From contig JAVHKY010000030.1 of assembly GCA_035079385.1 (NCBI GenBank), positions 1,984,001 through 2,048,000 on the forward strand: 64,000 bases of DNA, in the 5' to 3' direction. Of this stretch, positions 48,301 through 59,043 are shown one piece after another (position 1 is the stretch's first letter; the number at the start of each line of letters is the position of its first letter). A model generated the notes under the pieces. It was not told the DNA's origin, ran no database searches, and saw nothing but the letters and a program-made list of their open reading frames with translations. Source of the DNA: Aspidiotus rigidus. Taxonomy: Eukaryota > Arthropoda > Insecta > Hemiptera > Diaspididae. Both the position numbers and the translations under genes were made by a program.

Positions 48301-48890
48301 GGTGTAAATACGACAGGTTCAATGGATCTGAAACAATTGACCAATGAGAATACAAACAATGTACCTATACCTAAGTTCTTCAAATATGGGTACCAGTACG
48401 TGATTTGATACCCAGAAAATCTATATTATATTGATTCGGTTAGAAATCAGGCATCCAATAGGCCCTAAATATTTCAATGTTGGTCAACCGCGGCCGATGA
48501 CTGAAGCAATAGGAAAATGATTACACAATTTAATCCAAATAAAAGACTCCTCATTGCAGGAATAACAAAAGTATATTATAATGGGTACTGTAAAATACTG
48601 TCTGTATGTAATTAACCAATATTTGTAAATTGAAATCAACATAGTTTTATTCACATTTTAACATACCTTGTCCCTGGGGGTACTCCCTCGACTTGCTCTG
48701 ATGTGAAGAAAAAAATAAACCAAACATCAATTAACCAATATCGTGCTTTCAATAACATGATCTCAGGCAGCTTCAGGTTGGAAGGAAAGTGAGTACTTTT
48801 CAAAGAATTCTCACTTCTTATTCTTCAAATGTTGTTTCTCACATAGATTTACACCTGCTCAAATATTATACTTACCGGTGCTGACAACAT
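42378..48890 (-). CDS. CHIP-like TPR and U-box ubiquitin ligase with three TPR modules
   Basis: Fourteen exons: 48890-48876, 48695-48667, 48327-48281, 47729-47596, 47448-47262, 47140-47037, 46295-46112, 45581-45406, 45309-45120, 45032-44920, 44850-44725, 43928-43701, 43604-43482 and 42488-42378, giving 588 aa in phase. The exon 2, 4, 8 and 11 acceptors were chosen for frame continuity and are less certain. Residues 31-355 hold three TPR modules, each from an exon pair (4+5, 6+7, 8+9): the first exon of a pair ends at an Ala-Ile in phase 0, the second starts with Glu. A charged helical linker includes HSYL, as in CHIP. Residues 513-585 form the U-box: EIPDYMLDPITYALIEDPVITPDGISYDR, then YDPMTRSPL. 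CHIP (STUB1, ~300 aa, one TPR domain) binds Hsp70/Hsp90 tails and ubiquitinates their clients. This protein is nearly twice that length, so a diverged paralogue is likely. Introns hold a MITE and a LINE fragment. Confidence 0.85.
42595..43240 (+). pseudogene. 5'-truncated RNase H-type LINE tail in the last intron of the CHIP-like gene
   Basis: Translating plus-strand frames gives an RNase H stretch (LVLTDSLSLLQSLTNP), then FI-stop-IPGHI where the expected text is FIWIPGH (TGG to TGA), then WHTNWKDQNLNKLRKIK and the tail signature EEVILSRLRIGHARLTHTYLL with a Cys/His-poor end. It ends in T-rich DNA and A-rich TAATAAAAAAAA near 43220. It lies antisense to its host gene, between exons 13 and 14. 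Related fragments are at 32166-33120 (minus) and 52790-53320 (plus). Confidence 0.8.
47953..48121. mobile_element. GC-rich hAT-type MITE, 169 bp, exact 8-bp target duplication
   Basis: Starts CAGGGCCGACGAGG and ends CTCTCGGTGGCCCTG. The terminal repeat is imperfect (CAGGGCC then CGAG). It is flanked by the exact direct repeat GATCTACC at 47945-47952 and 48122-48129. The interior is G/C-run rich with GCCCCGGGCCCGG twice. It sits in intron 3 of the CHIP-like gene. Confidence 0.9.
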
Positions 48891-50934
48891 CTTGGTAAAT
48901 CTGTTTAGATATTCTTAATTTCAATTTTGTTTTTGGCTTGCTATAATAGAAGTGGTGGTAATTCAGCGTACCGCTGGTATTTCTTAGGTCTGATAATTCA
49001 CAAGTAGGATTGGTTGACGAGCGGAAAATCACGAGTATTTTGATTTGGAAATCAAAAATGTTTACTACAGTAGTCTGTTCACGTTAAGAATTGAATAGGC
49101 CAAGAAAGGAGAAGGTTAGGTTACTTGAGAAAGAGTTTCAGTTTGTAGGTACGACGTTTTATCACCAGAGTTATAGGACTTTTTGTCATTTGAAAAACAG
49201 AAATTCGGCACTTTTCGGCAACTAAAAGATTACTTACAGGAAAATTGACATTTTTACAGAAAATTAAAACTTTTACAAAAACCGTTTATTGTACACATAA
49301 CAACAACATGTTTCTCAACATTTTCCTGGACAAATTTATGACGTTGGTCGCTAAGAATATATTAATAATCGGAAAACGATCTTTCTACACCGACGGATGT
49401 CAAAGGTGCGAATGAGAAGGCGCTCACGAGTGCAGGATTTTGGACTATTGAAGAAGACTATACAATACCTTCTGTTAAGGCCAGATTTAGTTCCTCCAGC
49501 TAGTATAGAAATGCCTCTCATTTTTTGTGAAAGTATCGTCGCATCTTTGCACTAGTATGCGGAGCGCGGCTGTCAAGAACACACTGCATAACCTAATTTC
49601 TTTTTTTTTTTCTTTTTTCTAGACTCCTACTATTCTGAAACACATTCCTATTTTATTTTTATCCGCTGGCGCCTTACCAAACTCATTCGGCGAATGCCAA
49701 GGAATCCTAACTCTAGTTATCACTGCGATGGTATACAAACTTGAACCTGTTCTCAAGCCTCCTTTCTATGGCCCTTTCTTAACACGTAAAAGACTTTCAC
49801 ACTATTGTGGGTAGTATAGCGTTTGCCTGATTTCCTATCTCACTGGACGTTATAAACAAAACTTCATTTCAATATTTTACATCTTAGTTGATTGTATTCG
49901 CGTTTATGTCGCATTTGCAAACACCGCCCATCCTCCATCATGGAGTAGGTGCTCCTCTGCGAACCCCCTCTTCTGTTTGACAATTGCCAAGTTGCTTTGG
50001 CAACCGTCAAGCTGCAGTACACCCCCCTGGCACGCACAAAAACATAAGAACACACACAACAACAACACCACAATACCCAATATAGTAGGTAGGTCACTGT
50101 TGGAGTTTCTTCATCTTCTTCTCTCTTCAGGGATGATCTTAGTCCTCTTCTTCCTGCAAATCTGGTTGTTGATGGTACACATGTGTCGAGTAGGCCATAG
50201 CGTGGTTCTGCATTTGCCTATTCCATTTCTGGTCCATCTTCCTCTTCATAACGGTGACGGAAAATGCAGACACCTGGTTCCATGCTTGTCTGGAACCTAG
50301 CATGTGGGTACCAAGCTACTCGGGTCAAGTTAATTGTATTGAGGTAATATTTTCTTAGCTCTGGTGTTCAAATAAGTTGTTAACCAATGAAATGAGAGTG
50401 ATAATACCTACCAACCAAAAGTTTTGTTTATTACATTTAGCGAAGATAAGGAATCAAATCAGGCAAACGCTATACTATTGCCTTATAGCGGACGTTATTT
50501 CTAAGTATTGCTATTGGTTGTTTTTATCAATGTTAGGATGCATGTCAGGTATGCAAAACAAGCGCGCCACTGCTCTTTCAAGTCCAAATAGTAATACTCC
50601 CCCCCCCCCCCGATGGAATTTGACATATCCAAAGGTATCAACAAAATGAAATCATTTGACATCAGCCTTTTTACTGGTTTAGATGAAAGATAGACGGTAT
50701 CAGCATTCTTAGAATCATCGCAATTTCTTGAATTTCTACCACTGCATTCCAATACAAATATGTATAATTATGTTACCAGTCAATGTTACCAGATATTAAC
50801 ACCTAACTGCAAAAAAAAGTCCCTATTTTACAAACAAAAAAAATTTACTCGTTAGGTACCATAATTTCTTATAAAAAATAGGTACTTGAAAATTTCAACT
50901 TTCTCTTTTGTGGATTGGATTATGCAGGATCCGC
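48891..50934. other. Intergenic DNA upstream of the CHIP-like gene
   Basis: No complete gene. 49373-49515 (plus) translates, with one frame change, to TDG followed by NEKALTSAGFWTIEEDYTIP, the start of an RNase H domain as in the window's other RNase H LINEs, so it is probably another fragment. A C run lies at 50601-50610. The rest holds nothing I can name. Confidence 0.4.
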
Positions 50935-50982
50935 CAAAAAGATGCTAACAATTAAATGAGGATTTGGACTAAATTTGTTGTA
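50935..50982. repeat. Remnant of the TA-flanked inverted-repeat family
   Basis: GCCAAAAAGATGCTAACAATTAAATGAG, then GGACTAAATTT, matches the left end of the element at 39766. It breaks off at 50982, exactly where another inverted-repeat segment (GCTCTGGAGCA) begins. Confidence 0.6.
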
Positions 50983-51514
50983 GCTCTGGAGCAGGAGATC
51001 AAATGCTTGATTCAGTACCTACAAAACCACGGCCCAAGAGACTGGTGCTATTGACTGGATGCTCTAATACCCTTGCTCCTGATTAATGGTTGTGTTGCGT
51101 CATGCGGCTACATAGAACGAAACATTGCAATTAATCGACTTGCAGAGGCAACATTGACATAAATCAAACACGTGTGAAGAGGTGGATGTGCCTATTGCAC
51201 CCTGCGGCGTTGTTGATTTTCTGTGAAGAGAAGCAAATAATGTGTTTGCTTCATTTGTAGGTAGCAAGTGCGATGTTGCGGAGTTGCGTTCTATGTAGCC
51301 GTGGCCTCATTCTCTTGAATCAGAATCACAGAAGCAGAGAGAGACCTCAATTTTTTAAGCAGAAAACGATTTAATTTTAATCGATTTTTATCTCCGTCTT
51401 CACTCTAGAAATTATTTTATTTCGCTCCTCCAATCGTTCTTAGGAGCAAAATTTAAAATTGTATCACTCCTTTTTGTTTTTTTGTTTTTTTTTTTCCTTT
51501 CCTTGCTCCAGAGC
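50983..51514. repeat. Nested inverted repeats
   Basis: An 11-bp outer pair GCTCTGGAGCA (50983) and TGCTCCAGAGC (51514) encloses a perfect 15-bp inner pair CGGCTACATAGAACG (51105-51119) and CGTTCTATGTAGCCG (51287-51301). The inner pair suggests a ~200-bp MITE; the outer pair could be chance. Target duplications were not found. Confidence 0.45.
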
Positions 51515-52789
51515 ATTATTCCAATCGCTTGAGTTCGGTAGTAGCACCGTTTGTGTGAACACGTTTAGTGCTGCGATAAAGTTACTGAATAGTTATCAAA
51601 GTGATATATACAAGTGATTGTGTAACGAGTTAGAACGTGCCGGTAAAATCGAAAGGTGAAATAGCGAGTACCAATATAGGTGCAGAAGAGTGCTTTGCAA
51701 GAATTATCGTGGAAATGGGTGAAGAAATAAAGAGCAATGAATTTATGGAACAATTTCGGAAGCTGATCAATGAAGTATCCGACATAAAACAGATTTGTCA
51801 AAGTACGAATAAAAAAAACACTCACGCAGTCGCGTGAGTAGTACACGACTTTTCATCCCACAATACAAAAAACATTGAGAGAGTCACTCCCTCTCTTTAA
51901 ATTAAATACCAATGACCTGTCAATCATGTCAAACATTTGTAGAATAAACAATAAAACTCAGTTTATAAATTCTATCACTACGATGTCACATCAACAGATA
52001 ACAGAGTAAAAATACCTATAATCCAATAAGGAAACCTGAATTTTGTTATAATTTAGGCTAAGAGTCATCTAAAACCTACAAAACGTCTCCAGAAAAACCA
52101 CTCCCCCTCCCCCTGTCCAAACTGCTACGAGGCTATAACAGTTGTTTCTAATAAAAAAGAGCTCTACAATCATTTTTTCCCATACCTTATTCTTAGCATA
52201 TTATTAGTCTAGTATACTGTATATTAGGGTGAGTGGTTCAATTCTTTATCACTTCCGATTTCTGGTATCTCTTAAAGCTATCTCGAGCTGCTATTCCTCT
52301 CGTGCACTCATAAATTGCCTTCACGCTATCATATCACCATTTTCTATGCACACTCCACCCCAAAATTCTTCATCTGGGAATCCAGCTACAACGAGATCCC
52401 GAAAAACTAAAAAAATCGATGTCGAAACGAAAGAAGCAACCAATCACCCAATAGTCAACCCCTCATACCTTCCCTCACGCTTCAACCATTCCAAACGTAT
52501 TAACAAAATACCTCACTTTTCTAGCTAGAAAATTCGGTAAAAATATATAGCACCCATGCCCGGTTTACTCGTTAGTCTAATCTCAAATCTCACTCAAAAA
52601 AGCCAGTCCAAATTGAAAATAATCTTTCCATCTCTTTTGACACCTCAAATCAACTATGAACCACTATTAATTATGTACCCATACATGAAAAAATGACAAA
52701 TAAATCAATTATTAATTAAGAGTGAAATCACCCAGGTAGTCTCGCATCAGCACACTTGATGAAGATTAAAAAATTGTACTTAATCATTC
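51515..52789. other. Intergenic DNA
   Basis: 51637-51837 is an open stretch without an ATG start whose charged composition (Glu, Lys, Ile rich) resembles the start of a LINE ORF1, but I cannot identify it. 51960-52110 and 52500-52540 share words with 54000-54130 (GGAAACCTGAA, CACTCCCCCT, CCTCACTTTTCTAG), so a repeat family is present. Nothing else is supported. Confidence 0.35.
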
Positions 52790-53320
52790 AAAGTCAAGGT
52801 TTTCACTAAAATCAGTCGAATAACAAATTAAGAAAAATAAAACGTGAACCCACATTTTGGTCCTCATCCCAACGAAATTCAAGGCAAGAGGAGGTCATTT
52901 TAGCTCGGCTGGGAATAGGCCACACTCGTCTTACTCATACTTATCTTCTCACTAATCTCGCTCCTCCATCATGCCCTCACTGTCTCCAAGAAAATTTATC
53001 AGTTGATCATTTTTTCTCATGCCCCGTCCTGCAACCCACTCGAACCTCCCTAAATATATCTTCCAATATCAATGCAGCACTAAACAACAACTCCGAAACC
53101 ATCGACTCAACCCTAACTTATTTACGCACCACTCAATTCTACAACTTCATATAATTCACCAACAAATTCCGTTCGATCGCCACTCAGTTCCACCAATACG
53201 TACCTAATTTAACCTAATTTAAGTAATGTTCTAAAATAAGATTGTAACGCCGAGCAAATAACCCTCGTGCAGTTTATAATGTTCGTAAAATAATAATAAT
53301 AAAAAAAAAAAAAAAAAAAA
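52790..53320 (+). pseudogene. 5'-truncated RNase H-type LINE tail
   Basis: The plus strand reads NNKLRKIKREPTFWSSSQ, EEVILARLGIGHTRLTHTYLL and CPHCLQENLSVDHFF followed by a Cys; this is the C-terminal Cys/His block of the same LINE family as 42595-43240. The coding part ends near 53150. A 3' UTR leads to TAATAATAATAAAAAAAAAAA at 53290-53320, the 3' tail. The 5' part is missing and stops lie upstream. Confidence 0.8.
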
Positions 53321-53684
53321 ACTATCGAGTATGACTAATAATAATGAAAAATAGCTAGAAAAATGAACAACTCGCCATTGCCACTATCCGTTCAAAAATA
53401 AATTTAACAAAACAAATAAAATTTGACAAAACAAAATTCAACGCTCTAGGGGCTGTGGGAAGCGAGATACAAGTGTACTAAATTTGAACGAAAAGGTTTC
53501 ATCGGAAATAAAATCCAATGAACCCTTGGTAAAGAATGAACAAAGAATGAACCTGTCGAATGATGAAAGGTTCTTCATCACAATACACGTACTGATAACG
53601 AAAGTGGTAAACGTATAGGAAAATCCGCTTCTCCTAACGTAAGCAGCTACTCGCAGCTATTTGTAAGAAGCTACTCGTAATAGT

Positions 53685-53999
53685 GAAAAATTTTTCAACA
53701 AAAGTAAAAATTTCTCGAGAACTACTCATCCGATCCTCAAAAACAATGCAGGTGCACATCTTCAAATATAATACTACAATATGGCCGAGTTACAAAAAAA
53801 TCCATCGGGTAGTTTCGGAGGAGTTCCGCGGACAAAAAGGTACTGCAAAATTTCTCAACAAATTAAAAATTTCTCGAGAACTACTCATCCGATTTTCAAA
53901 AAAATTGCAGGTGCACATCTTCAGATATACTACTACAATATGGCTAAGTTACAAAAAAATCCATTGGGTAGTTTCGGAGGAGTTCCGCGGACAAAAAAA
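53685..53999 (+). repeat. Tandem duplication, ~157-bp unit, two copies
   Basis: Copies at about 53685-53841 and 53842-53998 share AAAATTTCTCGAGAACTACTC, GCAGGTGCACATCTTC, TACTACAATATGGC and GTAGTTTCGGAGGAGTTCCG. Differences are few (about 8 percent). The overlapping open frames are produced by the repeat. Confidence 0.85.
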
Positions 54000-54154
54000 T
54001 CTTATATATATATAAGGAAACCTGAAAATTTTTTTTATGCTAGTTGTGATCTAGGACCCCTAAAACGTCGAGAAAGTTCATTGCCCACTCCCCCTGTTGA
54101 CCTTGCTACGGGTGTAATACCTCACTTTTCTAGTTAGAAAAGTCGGTAAAATAA

Positions 54155-54709
54155 GAGTAAAGCAGACGTGCTTAATAGCTGTGTCCTCCCCACATTAACG
54201 TATGGCTCGCAGACATGGGCGACCACCAAGAAAGAGGAAATAAAAATAAGGACAGCAAACAATTCCATGATGAGGACAATGTTAAATGTAAGGTTGAAGG
54301 ATAAAATAAAGACAGAAACTATCAAGGGAAAATTCAGAAATGCCAAAAACTTTTTACACGAGACTAGGAGATTGAAGTGGAACTGGGCAGGTCACGTTTC
54401 TAGACTGCAGGACGACAGATGGACGCAAAGAATAACGAACTGGTACATAGGAGGTAAAAGAAAAAGAGGAGGACAGAAGCGAAAGTGGTCAGACGAAATT
54501 GTAGGGTTTCTTCTTAATAAACAATATCAGCGAATAGCTAGAGATAGAATCGAATGGGCGAGGTTGAGTGAGGCCTATGCCCAAGATATGGGCGTTGAAA
54601 AATATTGTAAAATATAAATTAATATGAATAAATTAATTAAACATATAAATAGTTAGTATATAAGATGTACTACAAAATATAAAATAAAGGCTATTATTAT
54701 TATTATTAT
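54155..54709 (+). pseudogene. 5'-truncated RTE-type LINE tail
   Basis: The frame 54155-54617 encodes the C-terminal end typical of RTE reverse transcriptases: ADVLNSCVLPTLTYGSQTW, then KIRTANNSMMRTMLNVRLKD, then RRLKWNWAGHVSRLQDDRW, WYIGGKRKRGGQKRKWSDEI, and a final ARLSEAYAQDMG. This part has no internal stop, so the copy is fairly young. A short 3' UTR contains AATAAA at 54682 and ends in (ATT)6 at 54692-54709, the trinucleotide tail common in RTE elements. The next LINE begins immediately after that tail. Confidence 0.85.
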
Positions 54710-54862
54710 CAGCTGTGCGCGTAACCTCCTCGAGTCTGGGCAATTATATGAAAATTAAACTTTTGTTTTTAGTGAATTTTAGTGAGAACAAACCTTTAGT
54801 GTTGTAAAACAATATGAAAGTATAAACTTTCCTGCCCATCGCCTAATGATTGTATAACAGTG

Positions 54863-55876
54863 ATGTGTGACTCTGCTTCTACTGATAAGGAAGAAAATAT
54901 ACGTTCTCAGGTAATTGACGGTATCTGTCCAAGGTGTGACAAAGGTCTGTCACCTAAAAAACTTAAAAAATTTCCTCGCTGCTGCGTATGCGAAGCCGTA
55001 CTCCATTTCCAGTGCTCGTCAATCTCGGCTAAATCTTGGGCTTCTTTCCCTGAGGAAGCTAAAAGTAAGTGGCGGTGCATTGAATGCACGCGATCTATAT
55101 CTCAAAACTCTACACCTTCTCTTAGTAAAACTAAAGGTAGTCGTAAGAGAGAAGATTCCTCGGACGATTCCGATACGTCTGTAGTATCACTTTCTAAAAA
55201 AAGAAGAGAAACTATGGGAGAACTCACTCTAGAGTCCATTTCGAAATTGTTAGATTTAAAGTTAAATCCCATCAGTGAATCAATACAAAATGTAGAGCTT
55301 ATATTACCGAGAATACAACAGGATATAGATGGACATAAAGAAAAGATTTTCAAACTGGAGAAAGAAGTTTCTGACTTGCAGCAGTACTCTAGGCGAAATG
55401 AACTAATAATATCCGGTATTCCTGAGACTGTTAATGAGAATCGAGTTGGAACTGTTCTTAATTTTGCTGAAAAAGTTGGCTTTCCGCTTCAAAAAAGTGA
55501 TTTGGATGAGACGCATAGGATAAATCGTAAGGATAAGGAGAACAAATCACCGCGTCTGATTGTCGTGAGATTTGTCAGCAGAATCCTGAGGACTGAATTT
55601 CTAATTCATTCGAGAAAAGCGAAACCCACAGTGAGAATGATCGGAGGATCAGTGGAAGAAAGAATTTACGTGAACGAACATCTAACGTCAACAACAGCTG
55701 GTCTCCTTAAGCATGCAAAATCCGAGGCGAAAAAAATAAATTCTATCACTCCCGACGCACCGATCATGGTTGATACGAGAAACTGTATTGTGGTTATGAG
55801 GCAGGGAAATGGAAATTGGAAAAGAATGAATTCAGTAGAAGATGTTGCTGCATATATTTCTCAACTACAGCCATGA
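54863..55876 (+). CDS. LINE ORF1: PHD-finger RNA-binding protein
   Basis: 337 aa from the ATG at 54863. Residues about 22-77 form a PHD-type zinc finger (CPRC, then CCVC, HFQC and WRCIEC: C4-H-C3 order). It is followed by a Ser/Lys-rich basic stretch, a coiled coil at about residues 150-180, and an RRM-like segment starting YSRRNELIISGIPE. This architecture is typical of ORF1 proteins of CR1-group LINEs, which bind the element RNA in ribonucleoprotein particles. It lies 287 bp upstream of ORF2. No stops or frameshifts. Confidence 0.85.
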   Translation: MCDSASTDKEENIRSQVIDGICPRCDKGLSPKKLKKFPRCCVCEAVLHFQCSSISAKSWASFPEEAKSKWRCIECTRSISQNSTPSLSKTKGSRKREDSSDDSDTSVVSLSKKRRETMGELTLESISKLLDLKLNPISESIQNVELILPRIQQDIDGHKEKIFKLEKEVSDLQQYSRRNELIISGIPETVNENRVGTVLNFAEKVGFPLQKSDLDETHRINRKDKENKSPRLIVVRFVSRILRTEFLIHSRKAKPTVRMIGGSVEERIYVNEHLTSTTAGLLKHAKSEAKKINSITPDAPIMVDTRNCIVVMRQGNGNWKRMNSVEDVAAYISQLQP

Positions 55877-56050
55877 GTCTTGTTCCAACTCTTTCTCATA
55901 AATGGGTATTTTTAAGTAGGCCTATAGGTATATCACAGTGAATGGACTTTGTTCCTTCACCTTGTAGTATTAGGATGGATGCTGTATGGAACCACCCTTT
56001 AACCGTATTATTTTCCATTTTATTAGTTCACTCATTTATTTATTTGAAAG

Positions 56051-56082
<32 letters not shown>

Positions 56083-56163
56083 AAGAAGATATATTATATT
56101 GCATTTCAAAATCATTCATCAGGAGCAAGAAGCAGGTCACGTTAGTACGAAAGTGTCTTTTGC

Positions 56164-59043
56164 ATGTTTCCGAACCTAAATATATTTTGTACAAACATAA
56201 GAAGCCTAAATGCTCATTACAATGAACTTTGTCTCACTCTTGCTTCCTTGGGAAAAAGTAACAAAAATTATGACATTATCGCATTAACAGAGACCTGGAT
56301 AATGGAAGAGCAGCTTTCTCTCTATCCTCTGGAGGGTTACAGATCATTTATTGACCCTAGGACTGATGACCGTAGATCGGGAGGAGTCGTAATTTACATT
56401 AAGGAGCATATTGAAATTATTCAGAAACAAAATATCAAAATAGTAGGTACCAATGCTATCAACATGAAATTTAAGGTAACTAATTCTGAACATAATGCAG
56501 TTAGTCTAATACTGTTGTATCGGGATTGTTCATCCTCAAAAGCTCAGTTTGTCGAAAGCTTAGAACAAAATATATTACATAAAAACGATCAGAGTACTTT
56601 AATTATAGGGGATATAAATATCAACCTTTTGAATAAAGAAGAATCAGCTAGTTACTTAAACAGTCTAATGGCAAATGGCTTTAAATCTATCCAAAATAAG
56701 CCAACTAGAGATAACAGCTGCCTAGACCACGTCTTAGTAAGAAGTACAAAATTGCATACAGAATCACGTGTTCTTGACCATCAGATTACCGATCATGCGA
56801 TAGTAGAAATAATCATCAGTAATTCATTTGGAGATAATAATACTAATAATCGTAAACATTCTTTTAAAAATAGTATATTGATAGTTGATGAGCAAAGGTT
56901 CATAGCTTTATTAAGAAAAGAAAATTGGGAATGGGTTAATAAGATTAAAGAAACAGAAAATATAAACTTTTATTTTGATAAACTATTTACAGTTGTTCAG
57001 TCCTGCAGGAATGAAGCCACAAAAGATAGAAATTGCCATAAAATTAACAAAAAATTTTCTAAGCCAAGGCAACCCTGGATGACTGAAAAGCTACTAAAGT
57101 TATCGCATGAGAAATCGGTAGCCTATAAAAATCATCGTTCAAATCGGGAGGATGGTGCACTGAAAAAGATATTTAAAGATACATCAATGCTTTTGAAGAA
57201 GGAGGTCAGAAAAGAAAAAATCAAATACTATAGTACATTACTGGATGAAAATAAAAATAATAGTCGGATGTATTGGGATATTATAAATACTGTACGGGGA
57301 GTTAAAAATAAACAAATGATTACAGAAATTAAAATTGGAAATGATGTACTTCCCTTAGTAGGAAATGAAGAAATAATTGCAGAAAAGTTCAACAAATATT
57401 TTAATGAGGTACCTAAAAATTTGTTATCTCAAAATGGTATAATTCAAGAATTAGAAATTTTGAATAATGATGAGAATATATTGTTACCAGAGATCACAAC
57501 AGATAATGGTATAAAGTATGAGACAAAACTGACAGAATTTCAACTGATAGAAAATGATACAGAGCGAGCTATTATGAGACTCAAAACCAAAAAGTCGTGT
57601 GGACTTGACGGTATCTGCTCATCTACGGTCAAGCAGTCTCCAAAATTCTTTTCGAAAATCCTAACTCCATTATTCAATCAATCCATAAAACAAGGTATAT
57701 TTCCAGATATATTGAAGAAAGCCGTAATTGTTCCAGTTTTCAAAAATGGGGAAAGTAATCAAATTTCAAATTACAGGCCTATTGCAATTTTATCAACAAT
57801 TTCAAAGATATTTGAAACATGTGTAAAAGAAAAATTGACAAATTACTTGGATCACATTGATTACTTTCACCCAAATCAGTTTGGTTCCTTAAAAGAAAAA
57901 TCAACAGACTCTGCTCTTTTTAAACATATTACGACCATCGTCAAAAATGTGGAACAAAATAGGGTAACTATGGGGGTGTACCTGGACCTGGCGAAGGCAT
58001 ACGATACTGTTGGTCATGTAAGACTAGGAAATAAACTCTGGAAGGCGGGAATCAGGGGCCCGCTTTTGAGATGGTTCATGTCATATCTATTGGAAAGGGA
58101 ACACAGGGTCAAAATTAATAATGTTTTCAGTACTGGTCTTACATCGGAGTATGGAGTGCCTCAAGGAAGTGTCTTAGGTCCCATCTTATTTATAATTTAC
58201 TTAAATGATCTGTACTCATTACCATTAAAGGCTGTTGATGTTGTAACGTTTGTTGACGATACTTCATTGCTGTACTGTGGGGAGTCTAGGGATGAAGTCC
58301 TCATGCACTTTGATCATGATCAAGAAATCCTGCTTCCGTGGTTTAAAAACAATGTCATGCATTTGAATATTAACAAATGCAAATGTATGGTTTTTGCCTA
58401 CAAAACCCCTGGCTGGGCGGAAACCTTACAGATAAAAATAGACTCACAAGTAATAGAGAGGGTGAAAAATATTAAATACTTAGGGGTGAAAATTGATGAA
58501 AAGCTAACGTGGAAGGATCAATCAATATATATGCAATCAAAACTGAGGAAGCAAAATTATCTGTTCTACCATTTGAAAAACTTCTTTAATTCATGGCATC
58601 TCAAAGGGCTGTATACATCTCTCTATGAGTCTATATTTAGTTACGGGATAATTCATTGGGGAGCATCCGCTCATATAAAACCCATTAAAGTATTACAAAA
58701 TAAAGTTTGTAGAACTATCCTGTCGCTAAATAAAAGAACCTCGGAGGCAGAGATTTATTCTAAAATGGAAAAAATGAGGACGGAGGAGCTCTATAAATGC
58801 AAATTATTGATGTTCTTATTCAAACACAAAGAGTTCTTTCATCTTCATAATACGGAGCTGAGGACTCGTTCTGGAGGCTCCACACGTGCAGATCAGCTTA
58901 GGTGGAGGAAAGAGCATTCCAGAAAACAAGCCATGTATCAAGGCCAGCGTTTGTTCAATGCATTACCGAGAGAGGTGAGAGATGAGACAAAGTACTCCAA
59001 GTATAAGAAATTTTTAAAGGAAAAATATGGGGGAATGAAATAA
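56164..59043 (+). CDS. LINE ORF2: endonuclease and reverse transcriptase
   Basis: 959 aa. The N-terminal apurinic-type endonuclease is seen in NIRSLNAHYNEL, ALTETWI, RSGGVVIYI, IIGDININLL (usually GDFN) and SCLDHVLV, then a DHAIV block. The reverse transcriptase spans roughly residues 470-760: KSCGLDGI, NYRPIAILSTISKIFE, YLDLAKAYDTVGH, GVPQGSVLGPILF and the catalytic FVDDTSLL, then NIKYLGVKIDEKLTW. No RNase H follows. It nicks target DNA and reverse-transcribes the element RNA there. The frame is intact. Gly-Asp-Ile in place of Gly-Asp-Phe in the endonuclease, and Val for Ala in the FxDD box, are mild deviations. Confidence 0.93.
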   Translation: MFPNLNIFCTNIRSLNAHYNELCLTLASLGKSNKNYDIIALTETWIMEEQLSLYPLEGYRSFIDPRTDDRRSGGVVIYIKEHIEIIQKQNIKIVGTNAINMKFKVTNSEHNAVSLILLYRDCSSSKAQFVESLEQNILHKNDQSTLIIGDININLLNKEESASYLNSLMANGFKSIQNKPTRDNSCLDHVLVRSTKLHTESRVLDHQITDHAIVEIIISNSFGDNNTNNRKHSFKNSILIVDEQRFIALLRKENWEWVNKIKETENINFYFDKLFTVVQSCRNEATKDRNCHKINKKFSKPRQPWMTEKLLKLSHEKSVAYKNHRSNREDGALKKIFKDTSMLLKKEVRKEKIKYYSTLLDENKNNSRMYWDIINTVRGVKNKQMITEIKIGNDVLPLVGNEEIIAEKFNKYFNEVPKNLLSQNGIIQELEILNNDENILLPEITTDNGIKYETKLTEFQLIENDTERAIMRLKTKKSCGLDGICSSTVKQSPKFFSKILTPLFNQSIKQGIFPDILKKAVIVPVFKNGESNQISNYRPIAILSTISKIFETCVKEKLTNYLDHIDYFHPNQFGSLKEKSTDSALFKHITTIVKNVEQNRVTMGVYLDLAKAYDTVGHVRLGNKLWKAGIRGPLLRWFMSYLLEREHRVKINNVFSTGLTSEYGVPQGSVLGPILFIIYLNDLYSLPLKAVDVVTFVDDTSLLYCGESRDEVLMHFDHDQEILLPWFKNNVMHLNINKCKCMVFAYKTPGWAETLQIKIDSQVIERVKNIKYLGVKIDEKLTWKDQSIYMQSKLRKQNYLFYHLKNFFNSWHLKGLYTSLYESIFSYGIIHWGASAHIKPIKVLQNKVCRTILSLNKRTSEAEIYSKMEKMRTEELYKCKLLMFLFKHKEFFHLHNTELRTRSGGSTRADQLRWRKEHSRKQAMYQGQRLFNALPREVRDETKYSKYKKFLKEKYGGMK

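Noticed and set aside
54860..54862. Upstream GTG as start of LINE ORF1
   Set aside because: The ATG at 54863 is the next codon and is the expected eukaryotic start.
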